Positions 30,560 through 41,690 are shown, numbered from the stretch's first letter. The stretch is 64,000 bases of DNA from Lunularia cruciata (GCA_948567375.1 OX419759.1:5486744-5550743), one strand, 5' to 3'. The notes: a model not told the origin generated them from the sequence alone. Made by a program: numbers and translations.

Positions 30560-31880
30560 AAGGGATAGAGGAGAAGAGAGAAGGAAGGAACAGAAAATTC
30601 AGAGAGGGTTTTGAACCATCAAAAGGAAGAGAGAAAGGAGGACAAGAAACGAATCAGAGAGTGTTTTGAACGATCGAGGAGAAGAGAGAAGGAAGGAACA
30701 GAAAATTCAGAGAGGGTTTTGAACCATCGAAAGGAAGACAGAAAGAATGACAAGAAACAAATTAGGGAGAGTTTTGAACCATCAAGGAGAAGAGAGAACG
30801 AAGGAACAGAAAAATCGGAGACCGGGTTTTGAACCATCAAAATGAAGAGAGAAAGGAGGACATGAAACGAAGTAGAAGGGTTTGGAACCATCAAAAGGCA
30901 GAGAGGGAGAAATAAGAAAGAAGCAAGAGTGAAATCCAACAGAGCAGAGAGGGAGAAACAGGAAAGAAGCAGAAGTGAAATCAAACAAAGCTGAGAGGGA
31001 GAAATAGGAAAGCAGTAGGAGTGAAATCGAAGGCAGAGAGGGAGAAATAGGAAATCAGGAAGAAATAGGAAAGCAGTAGGAGTGAAATCGAAGGCAGAGA
31101 GGGAGAAATAGGAAATCAGGAGGCTGGGAAAATCGAAGGCCAGAGAGGAAAATGTAGAGAGGAGAGAAAATCGAAAGCAAGGAAGAAAAAATCAGTAGAG
31201 ATGACAAGAATCGATGACAGGGCAGGAAAAGAGCAGGAAGCTGGGAAAATCAAAGGCCAGAGAGGAAATTGGTAGAGAGGAGAGAAAATCGAAAGCAAGG
31301 ACAAAAAATCAGTAGGGAGGACAGGAATTGATGACAGGGCAGGAAATTGGTGGGGAGCAGAGAAAATCAAAGCAGAGAGGAACAGGAAATCAAAGCAGAG
31401 AGGAACATGGTAGGAATGAGAAAAAATCGAAAGCAGGGAAGAAGAATCAGTAGGGATGACAGGAATCGATGACATGGCAGGAAAGTTGCAGGAAGTTGGG
31501 AAAATCAAAGGCCAGAGAGAAAATTGGTGGAGAGGAGAGAAAATCGAAAGCAAGGAAGAAAAATCAGTAGGGAGGACAGGAATCGATGACAAAATAGGAA
31601 ATCAAGAAGTTGGGAAAATCGAAGGCCAGAGGAACATGGTAGAGAAAATCGAAAGCAGGGAAGAAAAATCAGTAGGGAGGACAGGAATCAATGACAGAGC
31701 AGGAAATTGGTAGGGAGCAGAGAAAATCGAAAAGAGGAACAGGAAATCAAAGCAGAGAGGAAAGGAAACGTAGGCAGGAAAGGTGTGGTAGGAAAGGAAG
31801 GAAAATGATCAGGAAACAGGAAGAAAGGCAGAGAGGAGCCAAAACAGGAAGCAAGAGGATCGAAGATCGAATGCCCAAGG
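30560..31880 (+). repeat. Purine-rich minisatellite
   Basis: About 1.3 kb in which the plus strand is almost wholly A and G. Two repeat types are visible. At 30580-30900 a unit of roughly 105 bp contains GGGTTTTGAACCATC. At 30900-31750 units of roughly 110-120 bp contain AGAAAATCGAAAGCA and GACAGGAATCGATGACA. Units are degenerate and partly shuffled. Open frames here are only by-products of the repeat. Such one-sided purine DNA can form triplexes or R-loops. Confidence 0.75.
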
Positions 31881-32518
31881 ATGGAGAATGTAGCAGATGT
31901 TTGCCGTGCTCCTCCCAAATGCTGCATCTTCACTGTCAACCACACTTTTGGTAACGTAACACAGCTACAATTCAACTTCACTCTCAAAGTTTCACAACCA
32001 GCTTCAGAATCTCCAATCCCCTCCAGAACCGACAGCCAACCCTGAGCGTTTAGCTCTTCATGCCCACAGTAAATCACTCTGGGGACTTGAGTATTCACCC
32101 TTGTGAATCTCTATATTTGATGGACTTGAGAATTTATATGTTACACGTATCATTGGGCCGCTCTGACCACATCATCGTCATTTTTTTCCCTTGTTGTATG
32201 CATTCGGGGTTGATCACTCATCAGCTTCAAAATTGCAATGACTAGCCATAATTGTTGACCTTCCCCATTCCTCAGTTTATCCCTGACTTCAACACTTCAT
32301 GTTCGTAACTCTAGTCAATATCAAATCCTTTCTTTTAAATTCACCGTATCATCATAGTCCTTTCCAAGTGTTTCCTGTTCTAGTATTTTTTAGTGGAAAG
32401 TTTGAAGTTGTTGTCAGTCAAGTAACTCCTCTCTCAAAGGTCTGACTCTGTAAACAATTCTGTGCAAATGTGCTATCATCTTGTGGACTCCTCAGAACTC
32501 TCATGTATATCTATTTAT
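31881..32518. other. Unassigned sequence after the minisatellite
   Basis: A more even base composition. A minus-strand frame from 32098 to about 31860 reads through cysteine-containing sequence (VIYCGHEELNAQGWLSVLEG) without a match I know. It could belong to a long LTR of element G1 to the right, whose start I cannot locate. Confidence 0.3.
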
Positions 32519-32761
32519 CGTATATGTTTGTTGTCTTGTCTTTGGTTTGTTTGTTTGTAAATGAAAGGAACTCTTCCTTGTTTTGATTGATCATATGTCA
32601 GATCAGATACTGAAACATATGTCTGAGTTTCATTTCACACCGTATATGTTTGTTGTCTTGTCTTTGGCTTGTCTGTTTGTAAATGAAAGGAACTCTTCCT
32701 TGTTTTGATTGATCATATGTCTATCAGATACTGAAACATATGTCTGAGTTTCATTTCACAC
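32519..32761 (+). repeat. 121-bp tandem duplication
   Basis: Two adjacent copies, 32519-32640 and 32641-32761, each running from CGTATATGTTTGTTGTC to GAGTTTCATTTCACAC. They differ at only a few positions, so the duplication is younger than most of the surrounding decay. Confidence 0.85.
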
Positions 32762-33200
32762 GAATGACTATGGAAGTGTCTCCAGATTTCCTTTTATTCA
32801 CTCAAGACTCTATTAGAAACAGGTTCAAGGAGCCTTCTGAGGAGAGGATTGATGATGCAACAGGTCTTATCTTAGAATGAAAGGAAATTGGCAAGGAGGA
32901 AAGAAATCAAACCAACAAGATACAAAGAGAAAGGTCAGGATGGAGAAGAAATCAAAGAACAATAGAAAAGGATGTTGAATGGGAACAATGACGGACAATA
33001 CCACAATAGATTGAGAGAAAGGACAAAAGCGAGTCATGACTTTTTGGACTGTTGTTGTTAGGAGCTCCATGGTACATAGTTCTTGAATGTTCAATGGAGC
33101 CTCTAGGCAATAGTTATAAGAAACTAGAGCACATTGTAGCAATTGTTGGAGCCAAGAAGGAATAAAAGAAACATAGCAATAGGTTTCATTGTCCAGGTCC
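32762..33200. other. Unassigned DNA left of A7
   Basis: No gene recognised. It ends in the left GGTAT duplication of A7, and its continuation is at 42352, so it is part of the DNA that A7 entered. That DNA leads 130 bp later into the 5' LTR end of element G1, so this may be G1 LTR sequence. Confidence 0.35.
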
Positions 33201-33205
33201 GGTAT
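33201..33205 (+). repeat. Target-site duplication GGTAT, left of A7
   Basis: GGTAT here and at 42347-42351 brackets the family-A unit exactly. Confidence 0.8.
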
Positions 33206-33572
33206 TGTGGTACCCACATTTTTTGTTTTTTTCTTGTTTTTGAAGAAGAAGTGTACAAAAGAAGTTGTATTGCACTTGTATGGCATTAGAAGATGAAGAA
33301 AGGTGTCCTCGGGTTGTAACCCAAGGTAAAGTGACTTCGTGTCAAAAGGCGAGGTACTTGCAATTGCCCTATCAGCATACAACCTGAAGTAAGGAGACTT
33401 TGTCTTGAGGCTCTCAACCCGAGGTGAGGACAGTGTAACAAGTTTCCTTTTGGGTTGGACATTCAAGAAGGTACCACACACAAAAATGGCTGTCACATGA
33501 GCGGGGAAAATTGATAATGACAAGAGCATGCAAGAGGTGTGATTTCTTGGTAGAAAATCAAAGTGAAGAAAG

Positions 33573-34652
33573 ATGGACAAGGTGCGCCACTATAAGATTT
33601 GGGATAAAGACGAAGGGATGACAAGTAATTTTCCATTGCCGTTAAGAAGTCGTCTTGAGGGAGATTGTGGGAAGGGAAGTATAGTAAGAGATGCGTTGGT
33701 GTGTCAAGAGGAAGTCAGGAGAGTTAGTTTGGAAATCAGTCAGAAGAGTAGCCATCAACCCAGAGTAGAGGAGAGTAAGATGGGAGGTGGGAAGAAGAAC
33801 TCTGAATTTGCAATGAGAAATCATGCAATTTGGAGATTAGATGTGATTGCAAGAATCAAAGTCTTGAGCAGGCTTCGGATCACATTCCTGGCATGGAATT
33901 GGAACATTAGCTTTCTTGGTCTCATGACAGAGATCATCGAGAGTAGATGTATCGATGGCCTTGAGGAAGAAGGGAAGAGAGGAAATCTAGCTCAATGGAC
34001 AGATTCGGATTGGAGATTAGCACTTGAAAGAGAGGCGGGCGCAGAGCAAGGAGCCACAATCTTGGGGTAGGGAGAAGTAGCTAAAGAAACCCAAGAAGTG
34101 AGAGATGCATTCTCTTCAAAGCGCACAAAGAATGGCTACAAAGTGGAGAGTTATAAAGGTCTTGTGAGGAGAGGCATCGTAAGTGCAATGATGGCTATCT
34201 TGAAGCCGGAGCAAACCACTTATGTGATAAAACATCAAGTGGTGTTCTTCCATAGGATGTTTGTAAGAGAGCCAATCAATTGGGCAAAGTGTCTTCATCA
34301 ACGTACAAGACAGATGGTGTGGAACTTGCAAGACAAGATGCCTCCACACTACATTGTACCGTTTGCAGCCCATTTCTATTTGGGATTGAACTTGCTGAAT
34401 ACAGCGGAGAGACACAAGAGGGTGTCGCACTTCCACCCTGATTTGAGAAGAGATGCTGATGCGGAGGAGCAGCAGTACATCTTGCAAATAAGGAGCAATG
34501 ATGAGTACTACACACAGACGGGGCAGAGTGTGCAGTTGAAGGTGAACACTCCAAAGTTGAAGAAGAGGAGTCGACAAGGAGAAGAAGAAGAAGTAGCGGC
34601 AGTGAGACCTTGGAAGGCCAGAAAGGTGAACCCAAGGAAAGACTTGGTGTAA
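33573..34652 (+). pseudogene. Family-A U3 protein, best-preserved N-terminal domain
   Basis: One frame of 360 codons from ATG at 33573 to a stop at 34650, broken only by a TAG at 34068. Conserved blocks: RLDVIARIKVLSRL and AWNWNISF (near 33835-33910), GKRGNLAQWTDSDWRLALE, NGYKVESYKGLVRRGIV (34130-34180), VVFFHRMFVREPINWAKCL, RTRQMVWNL, PPHYIVPFAAHFYLGLNLLN (34340-34400), HFHPDLRRDADAEEQQYI. A basic stretch ends it (KKRSRQGEEEE, then KARKVNPRKDL). The same blocks occur in five other copies, so this was a real coding domain. It is rich in W, H and R, has no catalytic motif I know, and may bind nucleic acid. Confidence 0.65.
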
Positions 34653-35559
34653 TTGCATCATCGTGTGAAGAGTTAGAAGAGGAGCCTAGTGCAAGTCAGA
34701 AGACTCGAAGAAGGAGGAAGAACCCAAATTCATGGTGCAGAGTGGGGAAACAAGCAGAAAAATTGACGATGGAGTGGAGATGCAATCTGTACCCAAGGAG
34801 GAGGAAGTAAAGATGGAGACGGAAGAAGAAGGTAACCTGAGACCCGAAGACAAAGTTCTAGAGCCAGAGGAGAAGAGGTAGACTATTCAAAGAGGAGGAG
34901 ATTGTTCTAGACAGAAGGTGAAGTATGAAGCAGGACCGAGTAAAGTAAGTGAAGTGGAGAGTGGTAGTTTAGGGAGCAAAGAATCGATTCCCATAAGGCG
35001 ATTGTGGCTAAGAAGATAAGTATCAAGTGAAGTAGAGGCAAAGAAGGAGAAAAGTTTGCAAGTCAAGGTAAACACAAGTGAAGGAGTAGACTATTTGTGG
35101 GAGGTTGTGTGCTTGTTGTTAGTAAAGTTGGAGCACAAGAAGAAGGATTGACAGTCAAAGTGTCCGGAGTTGAAGACTGTGTTGAAAATGTTAGCAAGAT
35201 TAGAGGAAGAGAACTTGAAGTTGAAGAAGAGTGTAATCTGAGGTGACGAGGTGAGGGAAGTACTACGAGTAGATGCAGTAGTACAAAATCATGTAATTGA
35301 AAACTTAAAGAAGGAAGTGGGGAGTAGAGAGTGATAATAGAGCAGAATGACATAGCAAGAGAAAGACAGATAGCAAAGAATGAGATCTTGAAACAACCAC
35401 TTGCTGATTCGCAATTAGAGATTATTCATGCTATGGCAAGAGTAGCAGAGAAGGAGCAAGAGCTCAATAGGATGATGGAGAGTGTAGAAGAGAAGAAGCA
35501 ACTCTAGCAAAGGGAGTTGACAGTGAGATATAGAGAGGAGGAAAGATTGAGAGAGTTAC
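34653..35559 (+). pseudogene. Family-A U3 protein, acidic linker and coiled coil, split by copia
   Basis: After a frameshift near 34640 the acidic linker continues (VIASSCEELEEEPSASQKTRR). The QRGVRSKR region is degraded near 34880. Coiled-coil wording follows (VCLLLVKLEHKKK, LARLEEENLKLKK near 35190-35230), up to the copia insertion at 35559. The downstream part resumes at 40884. Stops occur throughout. Confidence 0.5.
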
Positions 35560-35805
35560 TGTTGGAGACAATAATATACAAAGGATAAATAATGACTACG
35601 TACTGTTGATAACAAGTGAAACGTTATGGTATGACTTACTAAATAAGTCACGTAACACAATAAAAGGACATAAGGACCTGAAAGGTCAGATCTATTCAGT
35701 AATATACCTCAAGGGTATCTCCCTCACAATCATGATGAGATATTTGTCTCTGGAGAATTGCTTGCTAGCCTATGCACACTTGCATATATTTTGTCTATTC
35801 TAACA
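35560..35805 (+). repeat. 5' LTR of copia element
   Basis: TGTTGGAGACA to CTATTCTAACA, 246 bp, matching 40633-40878. The short length is typical of copia. Confidence 0.9.
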
Positions 35806-35820
35806 TGGTATCAGTCGCTT
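35806..35820 (+). promoter_or_regulatory. Primer binding site (initiator tRNA-Met type)
   Basis: TGGTATCAGTCGCTT starts on the base after the LTR. The first nine bases match the plant iMet-tRNA primer site TGGTATCAGAGC. Confidence 0.8.
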
Positions 35821-36399
35821 TTTCAATTTGATGACCTAAAATCCTAAATTCTCAATTCTCAAGAGGCTGTAGTTGGCCAACTGCAATATGAGGCCCCAGT
35901 TAACGTGACATTGGCCATCCTTAGAAAACAGAATTTCATTGCACCATCACACACTTCCGCACTAGCATTACCATTGAAAGCTTTCACATTTACATTTTAC
36001 AAGCACAGGTTAACATTCTTGTAGAACTACCGCACGACGGCAGTTTCACCCAAGTTTTCCACAAGAAAGCCATTTGCCACTGCATTGCTGACCCTATTTG
36101 GCATGTGAAGCAACCCGGGTCTTTCCATGCATACATGTGACATCTGTAGCTAGCCACTTGATGGCCTTCTCCAACATTTTTTGTCCATGCATTGCTACCA
36201 ACAGTCACGTGAACTCAAGTTGAAGCGGAAGAGACATCGCCACTCCAAGAAGTGACCGCCTCACTTGTTTCACATAATAGCAACCAGGTTGCTATTATGT
36301 GGAACTATTATGCTATTATGCTATTATTAGCGGACTTCAAAGTTGTCCTTGGAGACAACTACAGGTTTTTGCAACCAAGACATTTAATCAAGAAAGCTT

Positions 36400-37200
36400 C
36401 CTTTCAAAGAACTTACAATGTCTAATGCATTAAACACAAAATCCTGGCCCATATTTGACGGCACATATTACCCAATATGGAATATAAAATGTTAAAAAAA
36501 GATTTGATAGTGAATCACTCTTACCCATCATTGATGGGATAGAGGCTTGCCTAGTGCCAGTTCCTAATGCCACTATAGGCCAACCGCCCACAAATCAAGC
36601 AGCAATCACCACGTGGGTTATACGAGATGAGAAGGCCTTCATGGCCATTATCTGATTGTTCATCAACAAGCATAATGGGGCTCATCATGTCCTGCACAAC
36701 TGTGCATGAAGCCTAGCAAATACTTGAATGCAATTATGCGTAATCTGACTTAATCACTAAGTCTCACCTTAAACGCCAATTTTGGCACCTACGTATGCAA
36801 GCAGGGCAATCAGTCACCCAACATCTCAATACGTTCAAGACCCTAATAGCTCAATTGCAGGTAATGAACGTAACCGTGGAACGAGAGGATGAAATAGCCA
36901 ATCTAATCAAATCTATGCCACCCTTTTGTGACACATTAACTCAATGACTGTAAGCACAACTAAGCAGGCTAACTGTTCAGGAAATTATAAGCAATTTCCT
37001 CCTCCTGGAAGAAAGTGCTCATAAGTGGAGGTTTAGACCCAACGCTCATCCGATGGTACACACCTGCTATACGCACACAAGAAGCAATCTCCATCAGATA
37101 AGAAGAATCAAGGCAAATCCAAGCCAAAACCTAAAACCACATGTCCTCACTGCAAGAAGATGGGGCACTGGGTGCCGATTGCTTTGAGCACCCAGTCAAT
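36400..37200 (+). pseudogene. Copia Gag (broken)
   Basis: Broken frames show copia Gag wording: AWPIFDGTYYPIW near 36445-36480, LKRQFWHLRMQAGQSVTQHL-like sequence near 36770-36830, then the zinc knuckle TCPHCKKMGHW near 37140-37170 just before the protease. Several stops and at least two frameshifts are present. 35821-36400 is leader without recognisable coding sequence. Confidence 0.6.
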
Positions 37201-37797
37201 GGGGAAGCCAACCGCAATAAGAAGAAAAAGAAAGGCTTCAACATGCAAAAGCAAAATACTTCTAAACTGAAAGGCAAAGAGAAGATTCTCATAACATGCT
37301 TGGTCTCACAAAATCAAAGGCAATCAAATCAGGATGATACCTCCTGGTATGTGGACACGGGTGCCACTCATCACATTGCTTTCAACCGTCAAGCCTTCAC
37401 CATGATGGAATCCCTCCTAGCACAGCAGGACAAAACAATCCTACTTGGAGACAGCAGCACCGTCGTCATAGCTGGGCGCAGCAATGTGCGTGTCCAAATT
37501 CCAAGCAGTGGAGACACTATGACCATCAAAAATGTATATTGGGTCCCGCAGCTCACAAAAAATCTTTTCTCAGCCAAAGAACTCGATAGGAAAGGTGGCT
37601 TGCTCACTCTCCAAAACTATAAATGCATTCTCACAGATGGAGTGGGAGACATCATTGCCAAGTGTTCACTCCAAGATAATACCTACCTGCTTGGACACAC
37701 ACTTCTCCTCTCAGTGAGCCCATCCCAATGTGCACTCAACATGAATATAACACTCCACAAATTCGGAGAGGAATCCCACCTCACGAAATCACTACAT
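37141..37797 (+). pseudogene. Copia protease region (open frame)
   Basis: 219 codons open. After a Lys-rich zinc-knuckle tail it reads SWYVDTGATHHIA near 37345, the copia aspartic protease site DTGA. The sequence goes on with LLGDSSTVVIAGRSNV and NVYWVPQLTKNLFSAKEL, the standard copia wording, then the start of the pre-integrase region. It cuts off near 37750, where unrelated sequence starts. Confidence 0.8.
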
Positions 37798-38040
37798 TGA
37801 TGGGCCCTTGTTATGCTCCAAGTGCCTCACCAAGCATTCACTCTACTTATCACACCATTGACTAACACTCGGAGCAAGGCTGTCAAGCCACAAGAGACGG
37901 CTCAGGAGCTCGATGCCCCTTCCTCGCCGTTTCTTCCTGATCACAACAAAGGCAAGGTATCCAAAGATGTCGGCCGCTACCTTACTACCCAGCCTCACCT
38001 TGATGACTTTGTGGCTAGGCAAACCCTAACCGGCCGTTCA
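37757..38040 (+). other. Foreign segment replacing the copia integrase core
   Basis: Between the pre-integrase start and the integrase C-terminal part, the HHCC module and D,D-35-E core (usually about 900 bp) are missing. A 280-bp, more GC-rich stretch stands in their place, with one open frame from 37813 (TRSKAVKPQETAQELDAP). I do not recognise it; it could be captured host sequence. Confidence 0.5.
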
Positions 38041-38888
38041 AATGACCAACAACCAACCTTAGTCCACCTCCAAATTTTTGGGTGCACAACATTTGCTCAA
38101 GTTCCTACGAAGAAACATACTAAGTTGGACTCAAAATCTGAAGAATGCCTTTTTCTAGGATATAGTCCCATTAGCAAGGGATTTAGATTACAGAGAAAGA
38201 CTGGTGGTTTGGTATTTTCAGCAAGGAATGTTGTTAGGAGACACTTTCTTTTACTGAGAAGAACTCCTTGCATTCACAACCATCAGATGAGGATATTTTC
38301 ATAAATGTGAAATTCTACACTCATGCTAGTGGACTACCTCCCAAACCACCAGCATTCATTAACAGGACCACTCCTGCATTTATACCTTTGTCTGGCCTTC
38401 AGTCTCAAGCTTTACCAAGGATACTAGCATTTGGTGCTACTCAAAGTTCAAATTCAGTTGGTCCTATCCAGCAAGCAGTTTCTCTGCAAGCAGCCCTACC
38501 TCAAGCACCTGCACACAATATTGCTGCTCTTACCCCTTCCCCACCCAGAGCATCAGCATCTGGTAGACCTTCACCAACTTCTACTTTGCAAGTGGGAGCT
38601 ACATCGTGGTCACTCTACAACAACAAGTCTTATGACTTAGGAGGATCCTCTTCCCAACCTGCAGAACACATACCAACTTCTGAGTTGATACAACATCTTG
38701 GTGATACTTCTGTTCCCAAGGAAGGTCCTGCAGGCCGCAAGTCACTTCTCAAGACTTACGTATGTCAAAAGGTCTGGCATCTGACAAATACTTTTCAAAA
38801 GCATACATCAGACCAATCTGTGGGACCCTCCACCTTTGCTGATTCTACAGATCAGGAATTCCTTGAGCAACCAGCTCAACCAGTTTAA
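38040..38888 (+). pseudogene. Copia integrase C-terminal part and RT linker
   Basis: Reads LVHLQIFGCTTFAQVP and KLDSKSEECLFLGYSPISKGFRL, the standard copia integrase end. A frameshift near 38270 leads to a Pro/Ser/Ala-rich linker (to 38888), as in other copia polyproteins. The stop at 38886 is followed by a second copy of the last 98 bp. Confidence 0.7.
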
Positions 38889-39010
38889 CTGCGCCAACAA
38901 AGGAAAACCTCCAATCTGTGGGACCCTCCACCTTTGCTGATTCTACAGATCAGGAATTCCTTGAGCAACCAGCTCAACCAGTTTAACTGCGCCAACAAAG
39001 GAAAACCTCC
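38813..39010 (+). repeat. 98-bp tandem duplication in copia linker
   Basis: TGGGACCCTCCACC starts at 38821 and again at 38919, and the two 98-bp copies look identical. It duplicates the stop codon region and shifts the frame into RT. It is younger than the LTR divergence. Confidence 0.85.
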
Positions 39011-39024
39011 AAAGTGTAACCTAG

Positions 39025-39640
39025 ATGAGAACTATAGTACGGAATCCCCAATTCCAAAGAGCAAGAAAATTCAGAAGAAAGCTCTTACAGTCAGCAAGGA
39101 TACAATTCCTCTTCAGCCGGCTACTTTACAGCAAGCTCTCCGTTCTACCCAATGTCATTATTGGACTGCAAAGATGGAGGAGGAGCTTTGCTCACATCAA
39201 GAAATGGGTACATGGATCTATATTGATCTACCTCCTGGCATAAAGTTAGTTTCATGCAAATGGATGTATAAGTTGAAACTTAAACCAGATGGTACAGTAG
39301 ACCGCTACAAGGCCAGACTTGTTGCTCGTGGATTCACACAAATATAGGGAATTGATTTTTTCAAGACTTTTTCTCCTGTGGTATGAATCCAATCCGTACA
39401 AGTGATTTTCAGTCTTGCTGCTCAGCATCACATGCGCATCCATCAAATGGATGTAAAGACAGCTTTACTAAATAGCATTCTAAATGAAGACATCTACATG
39501 ACGTTGCCCCCGGGAGTTACTCCACCAAAGAAGGGCCAACTATGCAAACTCATCCATGCTATATACGGATTAAAGCAATCCTCTCGGGAGTGGAATTTAC
39601 TCTTTGATAGTCACCTGCTATCTATTGGTTTTACTTAGAC
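39025..39640 (+). pseudogene. Copia reverse transcriptase, first part
   Basis: Motifs in order: HYWTAKMEEEL (39160), GIKLVSCKWMYKLKLKPDG (39238-39290), RYKARLVARGFTQ (39303-39340), TFSPVV, MRIHQMDVKTALLNSILNEDIYM (39432-39500), LCKLIHAIYGLKQSSREW (39540-39590). Stops: TAG at 39346 and a damaged codon near 39385. Normal copia wording. Confidence 0.8.
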
Positions 39641-39656
39641 TGCAGCTGATGGCAAC

Positions 39657-40502
39657 GTGCATTTTCAACGCAAGGGTTCTGATTTTATCCTTCTAGTGTT
39701 ATATGTTGATGATACACTGATAGCCAGCACCAGCCTTACGTTTCTCTCCCTTATCAAGGAACAACTATGTGGCAGATTTATGATGAATGATATGGGCCCT
39801 GCTCAGCATTGTCTCAGTCTACAGATTATCCAAGGGCCATATCGCAGTTGGATCCGCATCAATCAAACCCATTATTTACTGCAGAAACTTATTGGGTTTG
39901 ATCTTATAGATGCAAAATCTATATCTACGCCGATGTTACATAGATTGAAGCTCTCCAAACAGGACTCGCCTCAAAATGAGGAGGAGAAGTTTAAGCTTCG
40001 TGAGTTTGGTTTTCCTAAAGCAATAGGCTCAATAAATTGGGCAGCAGTTTGCTCAAGACCTGATTTGTCATTTTCAGTGGGAGTATTATCTCAATTCATG
40101 GATAATCCTAGTGATAAACATATCACTGCAATGAAACATTTGTTTAGATACATAAAGGGAACAATTCATTATTATGTTGAGTATTCATACTCTAAGGTTC
40201 CTTTATATGGCTACTCAAATGCAGATTGGGCAGGAAAGATAGATGAACGTAAATCCACATCTGGTCACTGTTTTATAATTACAAGAGAAGCAGTCTCGTG
40301 GAGTTCAAAGAGACAAAAGACATCAGCACTTTCCTCAACTGAAGCTGAGTACGTAGCAATGGCAGCAGCCACTGCAGAAGGTGTATGGCTGAGACAATTA
40401 CTTGAAGACATCCAGTTGGGTTCGATACAACTTCATCAAGCAGTTGGCATCGGACAAGAAGATTCAGTTTCATTATGTTTCTACTCAGAAACAAACTCCT
40501 GA
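39657..40502 (+). pseudogene. Copia reverse transcriptase end and RNase H (open frame)
   Basis: 281 codons open. It contains ILLVLYVDDTLIAS with the catalytic YVDD near 39701-39712, then FMMNDMGPAQHCLSLQI, STPMLHRLKLS and the copia RNase H: GYSNADWAG, KSTSGHCFII, KRQKTSALSSTEAEYVAMA. The end is frameshifted near 40495; HFTKGLSGPKLLKHLPQLGL follows and is the normal C-terminus. The best-preserved part of this element. Confidence 0.85.
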
Positions 40503-40632
40503 CATTTCACTAAAGGGCTATCTGGTCCTAAACTATTAAAACACTTACCACAACTTGGTTTACATACAAGAATAACTTAGCTCCAAGTTTGTTGTGATTA
40601 ACTTAGTGACAGTAATTATCATTAAATGAGAG

Positions 40633-40878
40633 TGTTGGAGACATAAGTATACAAAAGATAAACAATGACTACTTACTGTTGATAACAAGTGAAATGTTAT
40701 GTTATGACTTATTGAATAAGTCAAGTAACACACTGAAAGGACATAAGGACCTGAAAGGTCAGATCTATTTAGTTATGTACCTCAAGGGTATCTCCCTCAC
40801 AATCATGATGAGATATTCATCTTTGGAGAATTGCCTGCTAGCCTACGCACACTTGCATGTATTTTCTCTGTTCTAATA
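40633..40878 (+). repeat. 3' LTR of copia element
   Basis: TGTTGGAGACA to CTGTTCTAATA, preceded by AAATGAGAG as a short polypurine tract. GTTAC duplication follows. Confidence 0.9.
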
Positions 40879-40883
40879 GTTAC

Positions 40884-41560
40884 TTCGTAGTCTGGAGGAG
40901 AAGATTGTTCAGAAGGAGAAGGAGAAGAAGACAATGAAAGCCTAGTTTAAGGCAAAACTGGCAATGTATCGAGAAGAATGAGACTTGAGCCATTAAGGGA
41001 GATTGTAACAAAGATGAATGAGATGTTGAGTACAGAAACCAGCGTGCGGATTGAAGAAACAAGACTGCATGAGTTGAAGTTGCTAGTGTAGGAGATGAGG
41101 AGGAGAAATGTGAAGGACTTGAATGCCTTGCTGATTAGTCTCAGAACTTGTGTAGATATGAAGATATTAGAAGTGGAAGATAATATCACAATTAAATTAG
41201 ATTTAGTGAAGAACTTGTGTAGATATGAAGATATTAGAAGTGGAAGATAATATCACAATTAAATTAGATTTAGTGAAGCTGGAGATAGATAAACTTTGAA
41301 AGGATGTACGAGCAAAGCCCAAAGTAGATGACATAGGAGTACAAATATCTTAGGAATTACTAGTGGAGATATTAGAGAAGAGTGGGTCAGGAGATAGAGT
41401 TTTGGAAAGGTTACTTGTAATGGGAATTGTAGATCAGGAAGGAGAAAAGTTAGAATTGGTAAAGGAATTAGTAGTTATGAAACCCGCGGATAGAGTAGTA
41501 TGTGATATTACTTTGGGATAAGGATTAGAAGCCAAGGAAGAAGTAGATATCGGATCAGAG
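40884..41560 (+). pseudogene. Family-A U3 protein, C-terminal part in A7
   Basis: The coiled coil resumes after copia (EEKIVQKEKEKK). It contains LNALLISLRTCVDMKILEVEDN, then a 67-bp tandem duplication (41144-41277) of the following block, then VRAKPKVDDIGVQIS and an acidic tail ending EVDIGSE with a stop near 41561. Conserved with other copies. Confidence 0.6.
41144..41277 (+). repeat. 67-bp tandem duplication in A7
   Basis: GAACTTGTGTAGATATGAAG occurs at 41144 and 41211 with identical following sequence. 67 is not a multiple of three, so it broke the frame. Confidence 0.85.
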
Positions 41561-41680
41561 TAGTAATAGATTTGAGATTTGAAGAGGCAGATATGAAGAG
41601 GTGCATTGTCAGTTTGGATCTATAGGTTAGAAAAGTTGTTGTAGAACAATATAGTTGTTAGTAATTGTTGTTTGCTTCAC

Positions 41681-41690
41681 TATTTAAAGG
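41681..41690 (+). promoter_or_regulatory. TATA-like box of A7
   Basis: TATTTAAAGG, 666 bp before the LTR end. Confidence 0.55.

Larger units (their letters stand above)
35560..40878 (+). mobile_element. Ty1/copia element, integrase-deleted
   Basis: 5319 bp with 246-bp LTRs, TG...CA type ends, and a perfect GTTAC duplication (35555-35559 and 40879-40883). Order: LTR, PBS, gag with zinc knuckle, protease, remnant of integrase, RT, RNase H, LTR. RT follows integrase, the copia order. The LTRs differ at about 25 of 246 positions by eye, so it is old. The integrase catalytic core is gone, so it must have been mobilised in trans or lost the core after insertion. Flanks match the uninterrupted sequence near 56131-56160. 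Confidence 0.9.

Noticed and set aside
31116-31592. Minus-strand frame of 158 codons with repeated Ser/Pro/Leu-rich units
   Set aside because: It arises from the purine-rich minisatellite, whose repeats lack stops on that strand. No start context and no protein resemblance.
30580-31750. CRISPR-like array
   Set aside because: Units are degenerate and contiguous with no unique spacers, and the genome is that of a plant.
32867-33580. Minus-strand frame of 237 codons overlapping the left end of A7
   Set aside because: It runs across the GGTAT insertion boundary of a family-A LTR, so it joins two unrelated DNAs. Nothing in it resembles a known domain.
34116-34661. Minus-strand frame of 181 codons
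   Set aside because: Opposite strand of the conserved family-A N-terminal domain, whose plus-strand wording recurs in five other copies; the minus wording does not.
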